NCBI GenBank assembly: GCA_905182995.1
Contig: CAJJDP010000038.1
Location: 224,352-288,351, forward strand
From: Paramecium octaurelia
Taxonomy: Eukaryota; Ciliophora; Oligohymenophorea; Peniculida; Parameciidae
DNA: 64,000 nt
Direction: 5' to 3'
In this document: piece after piece, positions 1 to 12,706 of the stretch
Position numbering within the stretch: the stretch's first letter is position 1
Layout: each line of letters begins with the position of its first letter
Made by a program: the position numbers and the translations under genes
Notes under the pieces: generated by a model
Databases searched by the model: none
The model's input: the letters and a program-made list of their open reading frames with translations, nothing else
Told to the model about the DNA's origin: nothing

Positions 1-1484
1 TCAAATAAATTGAAAGTGGCCCAAAACTTCCTTAAGCTCCTTTCCTTCCTCCATTCTTCCCTCAATAATAACCCTCCTTAGGTTATCATCAATCATATAA
101 TTCGATACCAGTCGCTTCACCAATACTCAATCAAAATCCTTATTATCAGTATTATCCATTCCAGAATACACCTTTCCACCAACCAAAAAAGGAAGAGAGA
201 AGCATTAGTAAATTATTGAAAGATTATGCTCAAAAAAAAAAGGGAGAAGGAAAATTAAATTAGATACTGTCGCATTTGCTACAAAACTAAAAGAGTGATC
301 CAAATTTTGAACATTAATAAAATAGCAAATCCAGAAGGCATATAAAGGTTAAGCATATGTAGAAAAAGGAAGTTTCTGAGTTAGATTTCAGCAAGAGTTC
401 CAGATTTGACTTGGAATAGCCTGAGCCAGTAAAAATAAAGTCAAATAAAAAGCAAGTCATCAAAATTTAAGATTAACATTCGCCATCATAAAATTAAAAT
501 TAAAAAATTAAACTATAACCTTTAAAAGTTAAACCAACTCAAGAAAGATTAAAAAAATTAAGGAAAAAGCTTAAATATTGTGCTTGGATGGTGATATTTT
601 ATAAAAATAAATATTATCAAATATTAGAGAAAAAGGCAATCAAAAGATTTAATGATGAGATTAGCAAATATGCAGATTAGTTTGTAAATAATTTTATTAT
701 CTATTAGCTATATAGCAACACCATTTTATCATTTGTTAGAGAAAGTCAAAAGACTTCCTTATTAAAAAAGTCCTGGGTTTTCACTGAAAATAAAGATGTT
801 CCTTCTCGAATAGCCAATTTAATTTAAGCTGCGGATATTTTCATTAAACAATTACTTATTGGAACATAGACTACCAAGTTTGACGAATAACATTTATCAT
901 TCATTCGAGCTTTTACTACGAATGAAGGGTATTTATTTCCAGGTCATTCAGCTTTTGTGGCACAAAGATTAAAATTAAATTATAATAGAAAATTAAAGTA
1001 ATACATAACTTAAGTAATTTTAGATTCACTTCTCCTGATCAATAAAAAATGGCTTTTTTAGAATATGCTTATATCTACTTACTTTTACACTAATAAGTGT
1101 TTTCAATGAAAGGTTGGCAAGAATTACTTAAGCCGTTTGCAGAGCCATTGAAGATTTTAGTTTCTCTCCTGCAATATCTATTTATAGACAAATTCAAAAA
1201 TTTGTAGATCATTTCAAAAGATATAAAATTTAATGTAAATAATTTCGTATTAATAAAATCAGACTGAAAAAGTTCCAATTTTGGATTTCACTAAAAGTAA
1301 GGTAGAGGATTTCAAATTTGTCATAAATAATAAGGATCCTAGATATTAGATTACCGACAAAATTCCAATACTTGGATTATATGATGAGACAGTGTTGAAA
1401 CCTGTGATCGATCATCCTGGATTTGCAACTCTTTAAAATCAATTTAAGGCCTATGTTGATTATATTTACTCTAAAGTAGGTTGA
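1..1484 (+). CDS. Hypothetical protein with Pro/Gln-rich N-terminus (5' partial)
   Basis: The gene enters from the left edge in frame 3 with TAA/TAG read as Gln. The first ~70 visible residues are rich in Pro, Gln, Tyr and Phe, followed by a Lys/Ser-rich stretch and a mainly helical region without a family signature I recognise. Two short introns restore the frame: 998-1023 (26 nt) and 1235-1262 (28 nt), both GTAA...AG. The last exon reads through to KAYVDYIYSKVG and a TGA at 1482-1484. The next gene is convergent and ends about 107 bp away. The start lies outside the window. The coding call is firm because three exons join in frame, but the function is unknown. Confidence 0.75.
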
Positions 1485-1591
1485 AATAAAGCATAGATAC
1501 TTGATGTGATATATATCTATATTCATTTTTAATCCACAGAATAGTTATTTATATGATGTTTAATATTAAGATTATTGTATGTATATTTAAA

Positions 1592-3054
1592 TCAATTCCC
1601 TTGAAGCATTTCCTCTTGCATTTACCTTTTTATTCTTTCTTATTCCAATTGATCCATCCTTTATTGTTCTTCTCTATCTCTTAAAATATCCTCATTGAGA
1701 TCTGTAAATTATCTTTTAGCCCATTTTTCCCTGGATAGATATTCACATTCAACAGTCTTATCACCATACATTCTACCAGCTAGATATCTTCTGGCAGTTC
1801 TAGCTTCTTAGGTCTTTTCATATTCCACAAAGATTTTTCCGACTCCAATAATAATTTTACCAAATTCAGGTCTTGGAATAATGACATTTTTCACAGTTCC
1901 AAATTTAGAGCATTCTTCTCTAATATCATCCATAATGTCATTGAATTCTTCATCTATCGTAACCTATATATTGGTATAAATATTAAACATCTTCAAGAGT
2001 CAGGACATTTTTAATAACTAAAATATTAGTAGGTATTTACACATATCTGGCCATCAACTTAAGTGGTCTAAAGCTAATAAGAGAGGATGAGTCCTTATCA
2101 TTCCCTTTCATGCTACTCAAAGGATTAACTTAATTTCATAATACATAATTACATGCTTGTTCACTCATCATTTATTGGTTTACAGCAGCTAAGGAAGTCA
2201 AAAATGACTTTGGTCTACCAATTTTCAATTGATGGCCTTTAAAAATCACGTCCTTCAAAATGAAACCCTGCGTAGCTTCTTCGGGAGATCTAAATTCTAT
2301 GAAACCAAAATGGCCTAAAAACACATAACCGTAAAATAAAACCATTCGAATCAATCCAACAGTTGCAGATAGAACCAGCGTGTTCTGAACTAACACCCAT
2401 TTTCAATAATGTTTAATTCAAGAAATCTTAGAGCTATGATTGATACATCTATATTAATTTATACTTCTTTTGGTTGACTATTCGGTGGTAAATTTCCAAC
2501 ATAAAGTTTTCTATCAGCTTTTACATCTGCTTAGGCTCTTAATTACTGTAATCTTTGCATTTAAATTAATGGTGTCATCGCTTAGAGTGCTTCCAAAGAG
2601 GCCAAGGGATTCTGAAGAGGATTGGCAGGAAGTATGGCTAATGTTCATTTTAATATAATACTTTCGAATTCTCCCAAAGACACTTACTCAATTAATTTAC
2701 TCTTAAAGTTTGAGAAAGGAGTATTTTATAAAGGATCTTTTGGTGGAGAATCGAAACGAAATCTTGTAATTTATTGAATAGAAATTACCCCCTTGATTAT
2801 TCTGCATTTGTTTTAGTTGGTGCCTTTGGTTTTTAAAATTCATCTCTCTTTTTCTCTTTTTCCTTGCTAACATTTCTAGATCTCTTTTTGCCTGCATCTG
2901 ATTCCTATATTCATAAATGCAATTACTTTCTTCTCCTTTTTTTCCTTCTTTTCTTTCTTCTCTTTCTTCTCCTTCTTTTCTTTCTTCTCTTTTTTCTCTT
3001 TCTTTTCTTTCTTGTGTCTTATATAAGAATAATAACTTACTTTTCAGAACCCAT
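1592..3054 (-). CDS. U2AF large subunit (U2AF65-like) splicing factor
   Basis: This is the homologue of the U2AF subunit that recognises the 3' splice site and recruits U2 snRNP. The start MGSEK is followed by a GTAAG intron (about 3017-3039) and a Lys/Glu/Arg-rich stretch in place of the usual RS domain. RRM1 shows an RNP2-like KLYVGNLPPN and the U2AF65-specific block FIEFRSPEEATQGF...FKGHQLKIGRP. The C-terminal UHM-type RRM has EEFNDIMDDIREECSKFGTV and GKIFVEYEKTQEARTARRYL, then the end of the protein is basic and Gln-rich. Several short introns lie between, and those around RRM1 and RRM2 are not all resolved. It is 29 bp from the neighbouring minus-strand gene's stop. Confidence 0.9.
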
Positions 3055-3083
3055 TTTAATATAAAAATTAAATAATAACAATA

Positions 3084-5465
3084 TCAAATAACTAAATTCT
3101 CAACTAATTCAATATTTATTGGTTTCCATTTCACTATAAATACACTCCAAAATTGATGTTTCAATTGTAATTCCTACTTAACTAAAGTTCCTTCCTTAGT
3201 GTTCTTATCTAATAGTTTCTCCACATCTCTTCTCACAAAGTTAGCAATCTTTTCAGATTTTGTCACTTCGATATTATTAGAATAAATTGGAATATCTTAT
3301 AAAAGATTCAACCCTAAATCCTATGGTTGCAATATAATAATTCCATCAACTGCAATCACAGCCACCTAAATCTAAATGGACCATTACTTTTTATCTTACT
3401 TTTTGGATAACATGTATGGCTGCTTTTATTTTTAATAAAATTATTAGTTTCCTCCATAGAATAGTTGTTATTACAATTATTGATACATGATATTGATTTA
3501 GGCATCTCTGGGATAACTTTGCAAAATAATCTCAAGACAATCAAAAATGAAATTGTCTATCTTCTCCCAATTCGGATTATTTATGTATAAGCCATATTGC
3601 ATCTTATTGGTTTAGTTTCGAATATATTTCTATTTCCTTTTTGCTATGTTTACTTTGACTTTCTCCTCTATCTCATTAATTATCCTCCTTGCTTGGTCCC
3701 ACAAATGATTTTCAGGAATCTATCCCATTGTATCCCTATATTAGGATAAACTCTCAATCAAATAATCATTTGTATGGGAAAAAGCAGCTTTGAAATCTGA
3801 CTCCACTATTTCACTGTAAAGATCATCAGTCTCTTTGATCTGAGGCATGTAGTGACAACTAATCTGATAATCACATGGAAGATGATTCAAATTCTGATTT
3901 TCAAATTCTTTCAATTAGTTAATTATCTGATTAACTTACTCTCTGTCATCCAACACCTTTAGTAAACAGAACATGATGAATTTGAATGAGAATGGAAATC
4001 TCGCTATCTTTTTAGATAAATAATAATGTGAGCATTCTGGATAGAGTGCAACAGTTCTAACATCATAGGGCAGCTATTTCATTTCATCATTTATAGATTG
4101 CAACTTTTTAAGCGAACAAATTTAATCGAATAAATACAGCATATTATTGTCATTGACTTAATAAGCCTTGCTTACTATTTTAACTCCTTCGCATATTTGA
4201 TATATGATTTAACAGATATCCTCATAGCCCATTCCATTGATACCAACTGGAATCAAGACTACTATAATTGGTTTAATTTACAAACACTGAGCTAGAGTGA
4301 TTTATTAATCAAATTTTTAAGGAATGTAATCCAAATTCTTATGTACACAATTAAAAGTAATATTTGATAATTGCATAAAAGTAAAGTTTGATCTCTTATT
4401 ATAAGGAATACTTAACATAAAGTTTAAGCACTTCTCATAGAACTCATATTCAGATTGACTTAAAGTATATTAAGAAAATAAATTTCCGAGTCTTCTTTAA
4501 GGAGATGCATATTGGGAACTAATTACTAAAGTTTTTACTTCTCTTAATATTTCAAAATGTTTTGAAGGGATATAACAATTACCTAAATATTTATCATCCT
4601 TCCAAAAATAAAGAGTTTTTCCTCTAAAGTAATCGTGATATTTATCTATAAGTTAATTATAAATTGAATTGCAGAGTGATGGAAACTTTGATAGATTAGT
4701 CTATTGTAAAATCGATTTAGCAGGTTCTAAATTGTAGTGATTTAGAAATCTTTTCACAGTTTCTGGTGGTAATATTCTTTAAGATTGATAATGCTCCATT
4801 ATTGAATACCACTCAATATAATTGGATGAATTTCTGCATCCAACTAAACTTCTATGTACAAGATCCTTTGTTAAACTGGCTTATAGAGTATAATTCATAT
4901 TCAAATAAGCATCAAAGAATTGCTAACCAACCTTGCAAACCCTCTCGCATCCTTGTGTTTTTAGATATTATTAGATATCATTCCTATCTTAACAAATTAT
5001 TGTTTATCCGCTTGATGAAATTATAAATGACTTCAAAAGTTCACAAAAACTGACACTAATCGTATAAGAATTGTGTCTGATCTCCTAGAGAGTGAAGGTG
5101 CCATCTATATTTCTTACTATAAAATTATAAAGATCGTCCTGGTTTTTAAAATTCTCCTCATTTAGAGTCAAAGCGTAAGGAGTTCCCATTGTGGCTATAT
5201 TTTAAAATGTAAAATATTACCTATTTGAGTGTCTACTTCTCCTCTTTTGATAATTTGTAGATATGAATTCTCTGTCAATAAATTCTCTTGAAAAAATGGA
5301 TTTTTAAGTAATGCATCATCCGTAAATTTGGATTAATCTGCACACACCTCATATACATAAGTAGTATCTTTTTAGAATTCATTCCTCATCGATTTTATTT
5401 CTAGGTCCCTTTGCTTCTCAAACTCTTATAGTCTGATATATAGATTCAATTGAATTACAAGGCAT
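3084..5465 (-). CDS. Hypothetical protein, about 770 residues
   Basis: A long open frame begins with MP, has a probable 34-nt intron after the second codon and another 26-nt intron near 5188-5213, then runs uninterrupted to TGA at 3084-3086. It is rich in Tyr, Asn, Gln and Cys. A stretch IIVVLIPVGINGMGYEDI vaguely resembles a nucleotide-binding loop but lacks a Walker GKS/T, so I assign no function. The C-terminal part is charged and ends KWKPINIELVENLVI. There is no signal peptide or clear membrane segment. It starts 56 bp from a divergent TPR gene, so the two probably share a promoter. Coding status is certain from the length of the frame; the family is not recognised. Confidence 0.75.
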
Positions 5466-5521
5466 AAGCGCTTAATTATTACATTATTATAATAATGTAA
5501 GAACAATAAATAGTAGCAGGA

Positions 5522-7642
5522 ATGAGTTTGGAAGACTAAAAGCGATTGGACGATTTATTCAATCAGGTTATATGCAAAGCAGAGAGCAATAATATGAGAT
5601 TTCATGAGTTCTTGACTTTCCTCTTGGAAAGAGAATTGATCACTGCAAAGTTCAACTTCAATTTTTACTTCAATTTGTATCAGGAATACTTTGCCTTGGA
5701 GGAGATGGTCTAAAAAGTCACTCAAGCTCCAAAGAAAGGAGCAAAGGAACCCATAAACATCATTAAAGATGATACACCAAAATTTAGCAGAACTAAATTC
5801 TTGAGGATGATAGATGCTTTAGGCAAGGCTTTGCATTAAGGGTAAAAGAAATATTTGGATCTCATCCTTAAGGATATTTTCATAGATAATAAAAAAAAAA
5901 CATAAATCAGAATGTTGATACTCGATGATCCAAATCGCAAGTTACTTCACGAATAAGTGATTAAGACTATAATTGCATATGAGGAAGACATCTAGGCTTT
6001 ATTTACAATGTATTTACCTGAAAACTATTATAAAAATGAACTCATGTTAACATGGAAGGAAATTAAGTTAATGAATCTCAGAATTCCAATTTTTTCATTT
6101 ATCCAAATGCTATAAGACATGAACATCCATCCTGTTCATTATAATTATGAGAATATTGAGGATTTATGTATGAGGATAATACCTGCAATAACACCAAAAG
6201 AAAATTAATTTTATTAATCCAATTTAATTTAACAAATATGTGAAACGATCAATAGTGGAAGATTCAAACCATAACATTATTCTGGAGATCCTAAAATTTC
6301 TTATTTGGAATTCTAATTCTTAGTGTGTAAAATGGCTACTGACATTACAAACAGGGAAGTTTAATAGGATTCAAAGAAGGAAATCTCACCATTGATTATA
6401 AGATTCTTTACCAAAATGATTGAAATATAAAAAAATGGCAATAGAGTTCATGAAGATAAATCAAAGCACTTGGCATTAATCAAAAAATATTATGAAATGT
6501 AGGATAAAACAGATGATTTTGAACAGGAATAAATTAATCCTTAGTCTGAAGAATAGGACATGAAATAATAAAATTACTTATTTCTTACTCGTAAACCAGA
6601 TTAATTGGATATTAAGGAGATCTGGTAATTTTTCTAATAAGATTTACCACCATTCCCAGAATTAAAATCTTAGGTTGATTTGGCTTAGGATTTTGTTAAA
6701 GCAATCAAAGAAAAAGAAAAAAGAGAAGAGTTAGCAAGAAAATTAGAAGAGGATAAGAAAAATAAGAATAAACCTTAACCTAAATAATAATTGAAAAAGG
6801 GAGAATAACCAATGAAATATTGTATTGACTAATTATTAATATATCTTAGAATGGGAACCTTTAGTATAACCACCAAGAATATGTACTTACTAATATTTTA
6901 TTGATTTTGTGAAAAAGACTAAGTAAAATAATCCTCTCAGAGACCTAAATGAGTTAAGCACGTTAAGTCACATAACAGTTGCTCCAGTAATGTTACCGGA
7001 ATGTCTTTATCCTCATGATCCACCTTAATAGGTGAGAACTATGGTTGAAGCATCGTTGATGTCGTTTACTTAATAAAATTATTTCTTAGCTATGCAAAAT
7101 TTAAATCAAGCACAAGAGTTATGGCAATCTCTAACAGAATTACATGATTCTGAAATGGTGTTTTTTGAATACTTTGGAGGATAGATTTATGAAATAGCAG
7201 GGTAGGATGAAGCAGCTTTGAATAAGTTTCTTAGAGTGAAATTTCATACGGATAAGTTATAAGCAGAGCATCCAGATAAAGCCTTGTAAAAATAATTAAT
7301 TCACATTCTTTAGACCTTATTGTGGGATTGGTTCAGTATTGTATCATATGCAGGAATATGAATTGGCAGTAAGAGCATTTATGAAGGCAAGAATGATAAG
7401 AGAAAGTTCTATAGGTGATGAGAACATAGAGAATGCTATAACATTCAATAATTTAGGATGTGCTTTGCATTAGAATGGTAATTTGTTTGCTGCTGAGAAT
7501 TGTTACATGTTTGCTATAACTTTATTAGAAATCCATTTGGGAACTATGCATGCAATGACAATGAATGTAAATGTGAATTTTTACATTGTAGGTAAAACGC
7601 AATCTACAAAAATTAAAAGCAAATAAATATTGTAAATAATGA
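5522..7642 (+). CDS. TPR-repeat protein
   Basis: The start MSLEDQKRLDDLF is followed by a helical N-terminal region of about 420 residues, a Lys/Glu-rich linker near 6700-6800, then a conserved block with KYWEPLVQPPRI and FIDFVKKTKQNNPLRDL. The C-terminus carries tetratricopeptide repeats, clearest in ENAITFNNLGCALHQNGN and the preceding GIGSVLYHMQEYELAVRAF, of the MalT/kinesin-light-chain type with a terminal TMNVKRNLQKL. Introns of about 28, 28 and 25 nt (the last near 7568-7592) join the frames and the stop is TGA 7640-7642. TPR arrays mediate protein-protein contacts. The partner is unknown, though the composition is like many ciliary TPR proteins (inference). Confidence 0.75.
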
Positions 7643-7838
7643 AAAAAGAATACTTGATCATATATCATTTATATAATTATAAATTTTTGGATAGAATTAT
7701 GTTATCTAGCTTAAATAATGAGTTGAACATCGGGATGGTATATCAAAAAACTTAAACAGATTTATTTTGCTTTATTTTTTTGTACTATACCAATTGATAT
7801 TTTAAATAGTAATTATGAATGCAAACTATATAACAAGA

Positions 7839-9012
7839 TCAATACTATAAATGTTTTTCCTCACTTATCGCAGAAGATTGTTTAGAAAGAATCATGGGGT
7901 AAGATTCCTTATCTAAATATTCCTCATTTTTCTTGTTATCTTCCAATTATGGGGCCACATGAAGATCTAAATTATTGTACTAATCTGTGGATTTGCGTTG
8001 AAATATCAATTAATCTGCTTTCAATAATTTTTTTGGGATAGATATGATGAATGGGTGTTATAACAATTACTTAGCTTTCCATCTTTTTTTATGGTCAAAT
8101 TAGAGACACTTGTTTAAAAAGTCCATTAGATTTTGAGATATATTACTTGGAATTGGTGGGGAACATTGTTTAGATGAGATGGTCATCAATGCTTGCATGG
8201 GAGTTTGGAATCTTCCCCATGGAGGTTCACCTGTCAGCATTTCTATGATTGTGCATCCTAGACTCCATATATCGGAATATCTTCCTGTCTCTTAGGAGTT
8301 GATTACCTCTGGAGCCATCCAATTGGGAGTGCCCTTTAGTGAATAAGCATTCAACCCTATTATGCTACATCCGAAATCCGCTAGTTTACAAACGCCTTTG
8401 GTATCCACAATGATATTTGCTCCTTTGATGTCTCGATGGATGATTCCCTTGTTATGCAAATAAACAAGACCATGGAGTATGTCTGTCACGTATTTCTGAA
8501 TGACTGGTTCTTATAGATTCAACTTAAATTTCTTCATCATTTGTGCAATGGAGCCACCTGATTTGATAATGCACACTGGTACCTCCTACATATTCTAATA
8601 AAATGCTCAAATGATTTTTATCCTCTTCGCATCCATAATATTCAACTATATTTTTATGCTTCAGTTACTAAAGTATTTTGATCTCCTAATGAAACGACTC
8701 TAAACTTTCTTTGTCCACATACGCCAATTCGATTTGTTTTACTGCTAGTATTCTCCCAGTCTTTATATCCATACATTTAAAAACCCTTCCAAAGGACCCT
8801 TGTCCAATTAATTCTCCTTTCTTCCATTAAATTTTTGCAAGTGACTCAGCATGATGGAAATGTTACTCTGGCTCTGAATCATACCCGTCAGAGTTGTTCT
8901 ACACCAATATTTTGGATTTGTGCAATGACAATGTTCCTGAATTTTGTGATTAATAAACTTTCGATTCTTTTCCTCTGAAGTATTTACAAAACCTTGAAAT
9001 ATATACTCCCAT
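7839..9012 (-). CDS. MEKK/STE11-like serine/threonine protein kinase
   Basis: A kinase domain fills most of the protein after about 70 residues of Ser/Gln-rich leader. Visible motifs in order are the glycine loop [13 protein letters not shown], the VAIK-type lysine in LAVKQIEL, catalytic loop [14 protein letters not shown] in KLADFGCS, and activation segment [11 protein letters not shown]. The HRDIKGAN and GTPNWMAPE signatures are typical of MAP kinase kinase kinases of the MEKK/NPK1 group. An intron of 25 nt (GTACC...CAG) follows YVGG and restores [11 protein letters not shown]. After the kinase domain is a short tail ending ISEEKHLQY. All catalytic residues are present, so it should be active. 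It is convergent with the TPR gene, about 196 bp apart. Confidence 0.9.
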
Positions 9013-9081
9013 TATTATTAATAATAAATAACACCTGTAATAATAGTGACATCAACATTTACTCAATCCACGATCTTTACT

Positions 9082-9321
9082 TCACCCTCCCCAAAGCCTC
9101 TAAAGTCTTCCATCTACAAATAGAATACTTCTGCATTCATTATTTATCTAATCATCAAATAAATTAATTATATCCTCTATAAAATCAAATAGAGTGTATT
9201 ATTGAAGGATATATATATCATCACATAAATTCTCTTTCCTATCCTCAATCGAATATTTTGTGGAGATATAAATAAATACACCTTCTGCTTAACCTGCTTT
9301 CAAATACTGAAAATTAATCAT
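9082..9321 (-). CDS. Small hypothetical protein, 79 residues
   Basis: The frame MINFQYLKAGQAEGVFIY runs to DFIEDIINLFDDQ and ends ILFVDGRLQRLWGG, TGA at 9082-9084. Its composition looks coding, but with one stop codon in AT-rich DNA chance frames of this length are common. An alternative start about 30 codon positions upstream (MTQFFYCLKI) would use a 22-nt intron. It lies 69 bp upstream of the kinase start on the same strand. No family recognised. Confidence 0.4.
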
Positions 9322-10115
9322 AATAAACTATAATTTTGAGACAATAGAAAAACTGTGTCATGTCCAGTTGTATTTTATCAATAATATGCAAAATTAAGAG
9401 GTAATATAAGGTAACATACTACTGTAATTTAACATAAACAAATTTAAGCAGAAACAATCGAATTTTCATTTGCAATTCCCTTTCAATAGTAATGATAAGA
9501 AAAGCACTATTTTTAGATATATTTTACTAGATTTTATTAAAAACTTAAAAAATCATATTACAAAACAATATAAATTTAAACCTTTGATATTACTAGTTAA
9601 TCAATTCAAGTGAATAATTTTCTAGTATAGTTGTTCATTAACAGAATTTAAAGAAAGTTCTTTGCTGTTTGCTTTACAAATCCAATAGTAATTTTGTGAG
9701 AATAAATTAAGCAAAATCTATTTATCATTTTTGCGAGTAGGATGAATATTTAGACATAGAAATGAATGAGCAACAATGAACTCCATCCCCTTAATATAAA
9801 ATAATTTGATCGATTATTTAAGAAAAAATCTTGATATTTATTTAGATTTTGTAATTTTACAAAACTTTGTTAAATATAAATATAATTTAAAAATCTTATA
9901 ATTTTATTTCATTCTAAAGTTAAATATATATATTGATCTAATCTTAAAGGTCATTTTAAAACCTTGCTTATTGTTTGTTTCTTGGATATAATAGTATAAA
10001 CATTAGAATTTTATGTATTGATATGATGAGCAAATAATATCAAAATTCAATCTTAGAAGAATAATTAAATTTTATTATGTATTAGACAAGTTAGCTAATT
10101 AACCGTAGACCCAAC
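9322..10115. other. Intergenic, AT-rich, no gene seen
   Basis: About 790 bp of very AT-rich sequence separate the small minus-strand ORF from the calpain-like gene. I see no sustained coding frame, RNA gene or repeat. The right end may hold the true start of the calpain-like gene, because in-frame ATGs occur at 10023 and 10077. Confidence 0.5.
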
Positions 10116-12674
10116 ATGAGATAGTTAACTGGTAGGGCTCGTGACATCTAAGATGATGATGACGATGATCCTGGCATTTCTAGTTTTGCTAGAAGCAAAG
10201 TCGATGATGATGATGAAAAATTCAAAAATCAAAACACAGATCCTGATTTTCTTGACAGTCTATTGAGAAAGAAGAGTAGAAATGATTCCAAAATAGATAA
10301 AGTAAATATCATTCAATAAGATTTAAGTCCAACAATAGTTCGATTATACCTAGTACACCTCCTCCTCAAAGTACAAGTAAAAAGAGCGATCAAGAAGTAT
10401 CGAACACAGATCCAAAGAAAGGATAAGCACAAACACAGAATAATACAGGAAACAAAGACACGCCCCAATAACAATAACAATAAAAGTAATCATAATAAAC
10501 TCCTGCAAAACCTAATACTACTCAACCATTTCAAACTCCAGATCCAAAATAACAATAATCCTAATAAAAGACTCCTGCCCAATAACAATCACAAACTAAA
10601 ACACCCCAAGCACAACCTCAACCATCTTAGTAATCATAAACCCCGCAATAAACCAAAACTCACTAATAAACTAAGACACCTCAATAATAACCCTCCTAAT
10701 CACAAACACCTGTAACTAATAAGATTTAATAGAACCAAAAATAAACTCCTACTCCTGCACCAAAGGATATTGTAGATCCTGCAAAATCAATTTCAAACAA
10801 ACCCTCAGCTTCAAAAGAAGACCAAAAGAATTAATAACCCCCAAAATTGGAAGAGCCAAGCAAGGTTGAATAACCAGTCAAAGTGGAATAACCAAAAAAG
10901 AATGAATAGCCTTCTAAAACTGATCAATCCAACAGTAAAGGAAATTAACAGCAATAACCCTAATAAAATAGAATTGATTAAGATGACCAAGAGTAAGAAC
11001 AAGGACCATAAGTTGCTGAAAACAGACCCAATTTCGTAAGGAGGGGAAAGAATACTTAGGTTGTCAAAGACATTGCTAAGAGTATCAAAACTATGCCAGA
11101 TGATAAGATTCTAGCTTTGGAGCCTAAGAATAATATAGAAGTAAGCAAGAAGTTGTCATTGAAATTTGCACCATAGAAAGAATATACAGATCCAACTTTT
11201 CCTCCTAATGATTTGTAAGTGTTTCAAGTATTTGGACATGGCTAAGTTGACTTTAAGAGGTATAATCTTGGAAGAGAACAAGATACTCATCAAGTAGTTG
11301 ATCCAAATGATATAGTGCCAGGATAATAATCAGGTACTCTGTTGTAGGTTTTGGCTGCTATTGCTGAAAAACCATAATTGATAACTCGAATTTTGGAAGA
11401 CCAAGTTATTAATGAATTTGGATTCTATTATGCTCGATTATGTATAGGAGGAGTGTGGAAATATATCTTAGTTGACGATTTGCTTGGTTACTTTAAAGGA
11501 GAACCAGTTGGAGCAAGGACTACTATTGATAATAATAAATTAAAGTATTGATCATTATGGATTATTTAGATCATTGCAAAAGTCCAATCCTGGTTATTAA
11601 TCAGAATTATGGCCATTCATTATTGAGAAGGCATTTGCTAAAGAATATGGAAGTTATGAAGATGCATTTAAAATTGCTACAGTGGCTGATTTTCTTTAGG
11701 AAACAACAGGAGCACCTACTACTGTTGAATAGATAAATGAAAATGTTTTGAAATCTTTGACTTCTAATGATGTCGCTTTGGTACATCTGCCAGATGGGAT
11801 TTTTACATTTTTGAATTAGGATGGCAAGGATGTTACCTTACGTAATCCTTGGGGTTGGATAAGTAATCAACCAAGTACTGCTTAACCAGAAGGGGAATTC
11901 AAAGTACCCCTTAAGAACATAATAGGTAAATAAATAACAATTGCTAAATGTGTGCCTAACAATTTCCATATCAGTTATAATCTGAAAGCAAACAATGATG
12001 CCTATTCATCCTTTTATGTGGATGTACGACAAGATACTGTTGCCACATTCAGGTTACATTAAAGAGATGAGAGATATTTTAGAAATAACATTTCTAAAAA
12101 ATATGATTATTGTTATGCTAGATTATTGATTTTTGATGAATAAAAATAACTGATTGCTTAGGATTACGGGCAATTCAAAACTTTAAATGTCAATGTTGAC
12201 TTATAAAAGGGTAAGTATACATTGGTAATCCTGTTGGATTTCTTAAACGAATAATTATACGATAGCACGTTAACTTTTTATGGAACTTAATCAATTGAAA
12301 TCAGCAGGATAAATTATAGATCATAACCTAATCTATTGGCTTAATTATATTCATAAGAGGCAATTAGCAAAGGTTAAAGAAAATAGAATGGATAAGTTGA
12401 GGAGTTTACTTTCGTTTCAGATAACAAATTGACTGTCTTGGCTTGGAAGTACAATGGCACTTAACCCAATAAATGGAGTAAAGACTTAAGCAAATAGCCT
12501 AATAGAAATATTATGAAACCAATTACTTTTGTAAATGCAGCAGATACATAATAATTGAAAGTACTCACAACTGAGTAGATAAAACAGTTGAAACTGAGTA
12601 GCTGGTAGAATGCACCTTCATTCAATATTGAATTCACTTAATAAAACAACACTTATGCAGTTGTATTCAAGTGA
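10116..12674 (+). CDS. Calpain-like protein lacking the catalytic Cys (probable pseudoprotease)
   Basis: The N-terminal ~300 residues are acidic (a run of Asp) and then a Gln/Pro/Thr-rich low-complexity region. A calpain fold follows: CysPc landmarks include YTDPTFPPNDL, LEDQVINEFGFYYARLCIGG, VWKYILVDDLLGYF, ELWPFIIEKAFAKEYGSYEDA and DVTLRNPWGW. In active calpains the first block carries GDCWFLAALA; here it reads SGTLLQVLAAIAE, so the nucleophilic Cys is replaced. The GHAYSV-type His site reads DGIFTFL. The Asn of NPWG is kept. Calpain beta-sandwich-like domains follow to TGA 12672-12674. A 26-nt intron follows DKIDK near 10301 and a 25-nt intron lies near 11547. Starts at 10023 or 10077 are also possible. 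Likely a structural or regulatory calpain relative rather than a protease. Confidence 0.85.
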
Positions 12675-12706
12675 TTTATTATTAGCATATATAAAATATT
12701 AATATA

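Noticed and set aside
9361-9560. Short AT-rich repeats as possible origin or regulatory element
   Set aside because: Composition is like other gaps here and no ordered repeat unit is visible.
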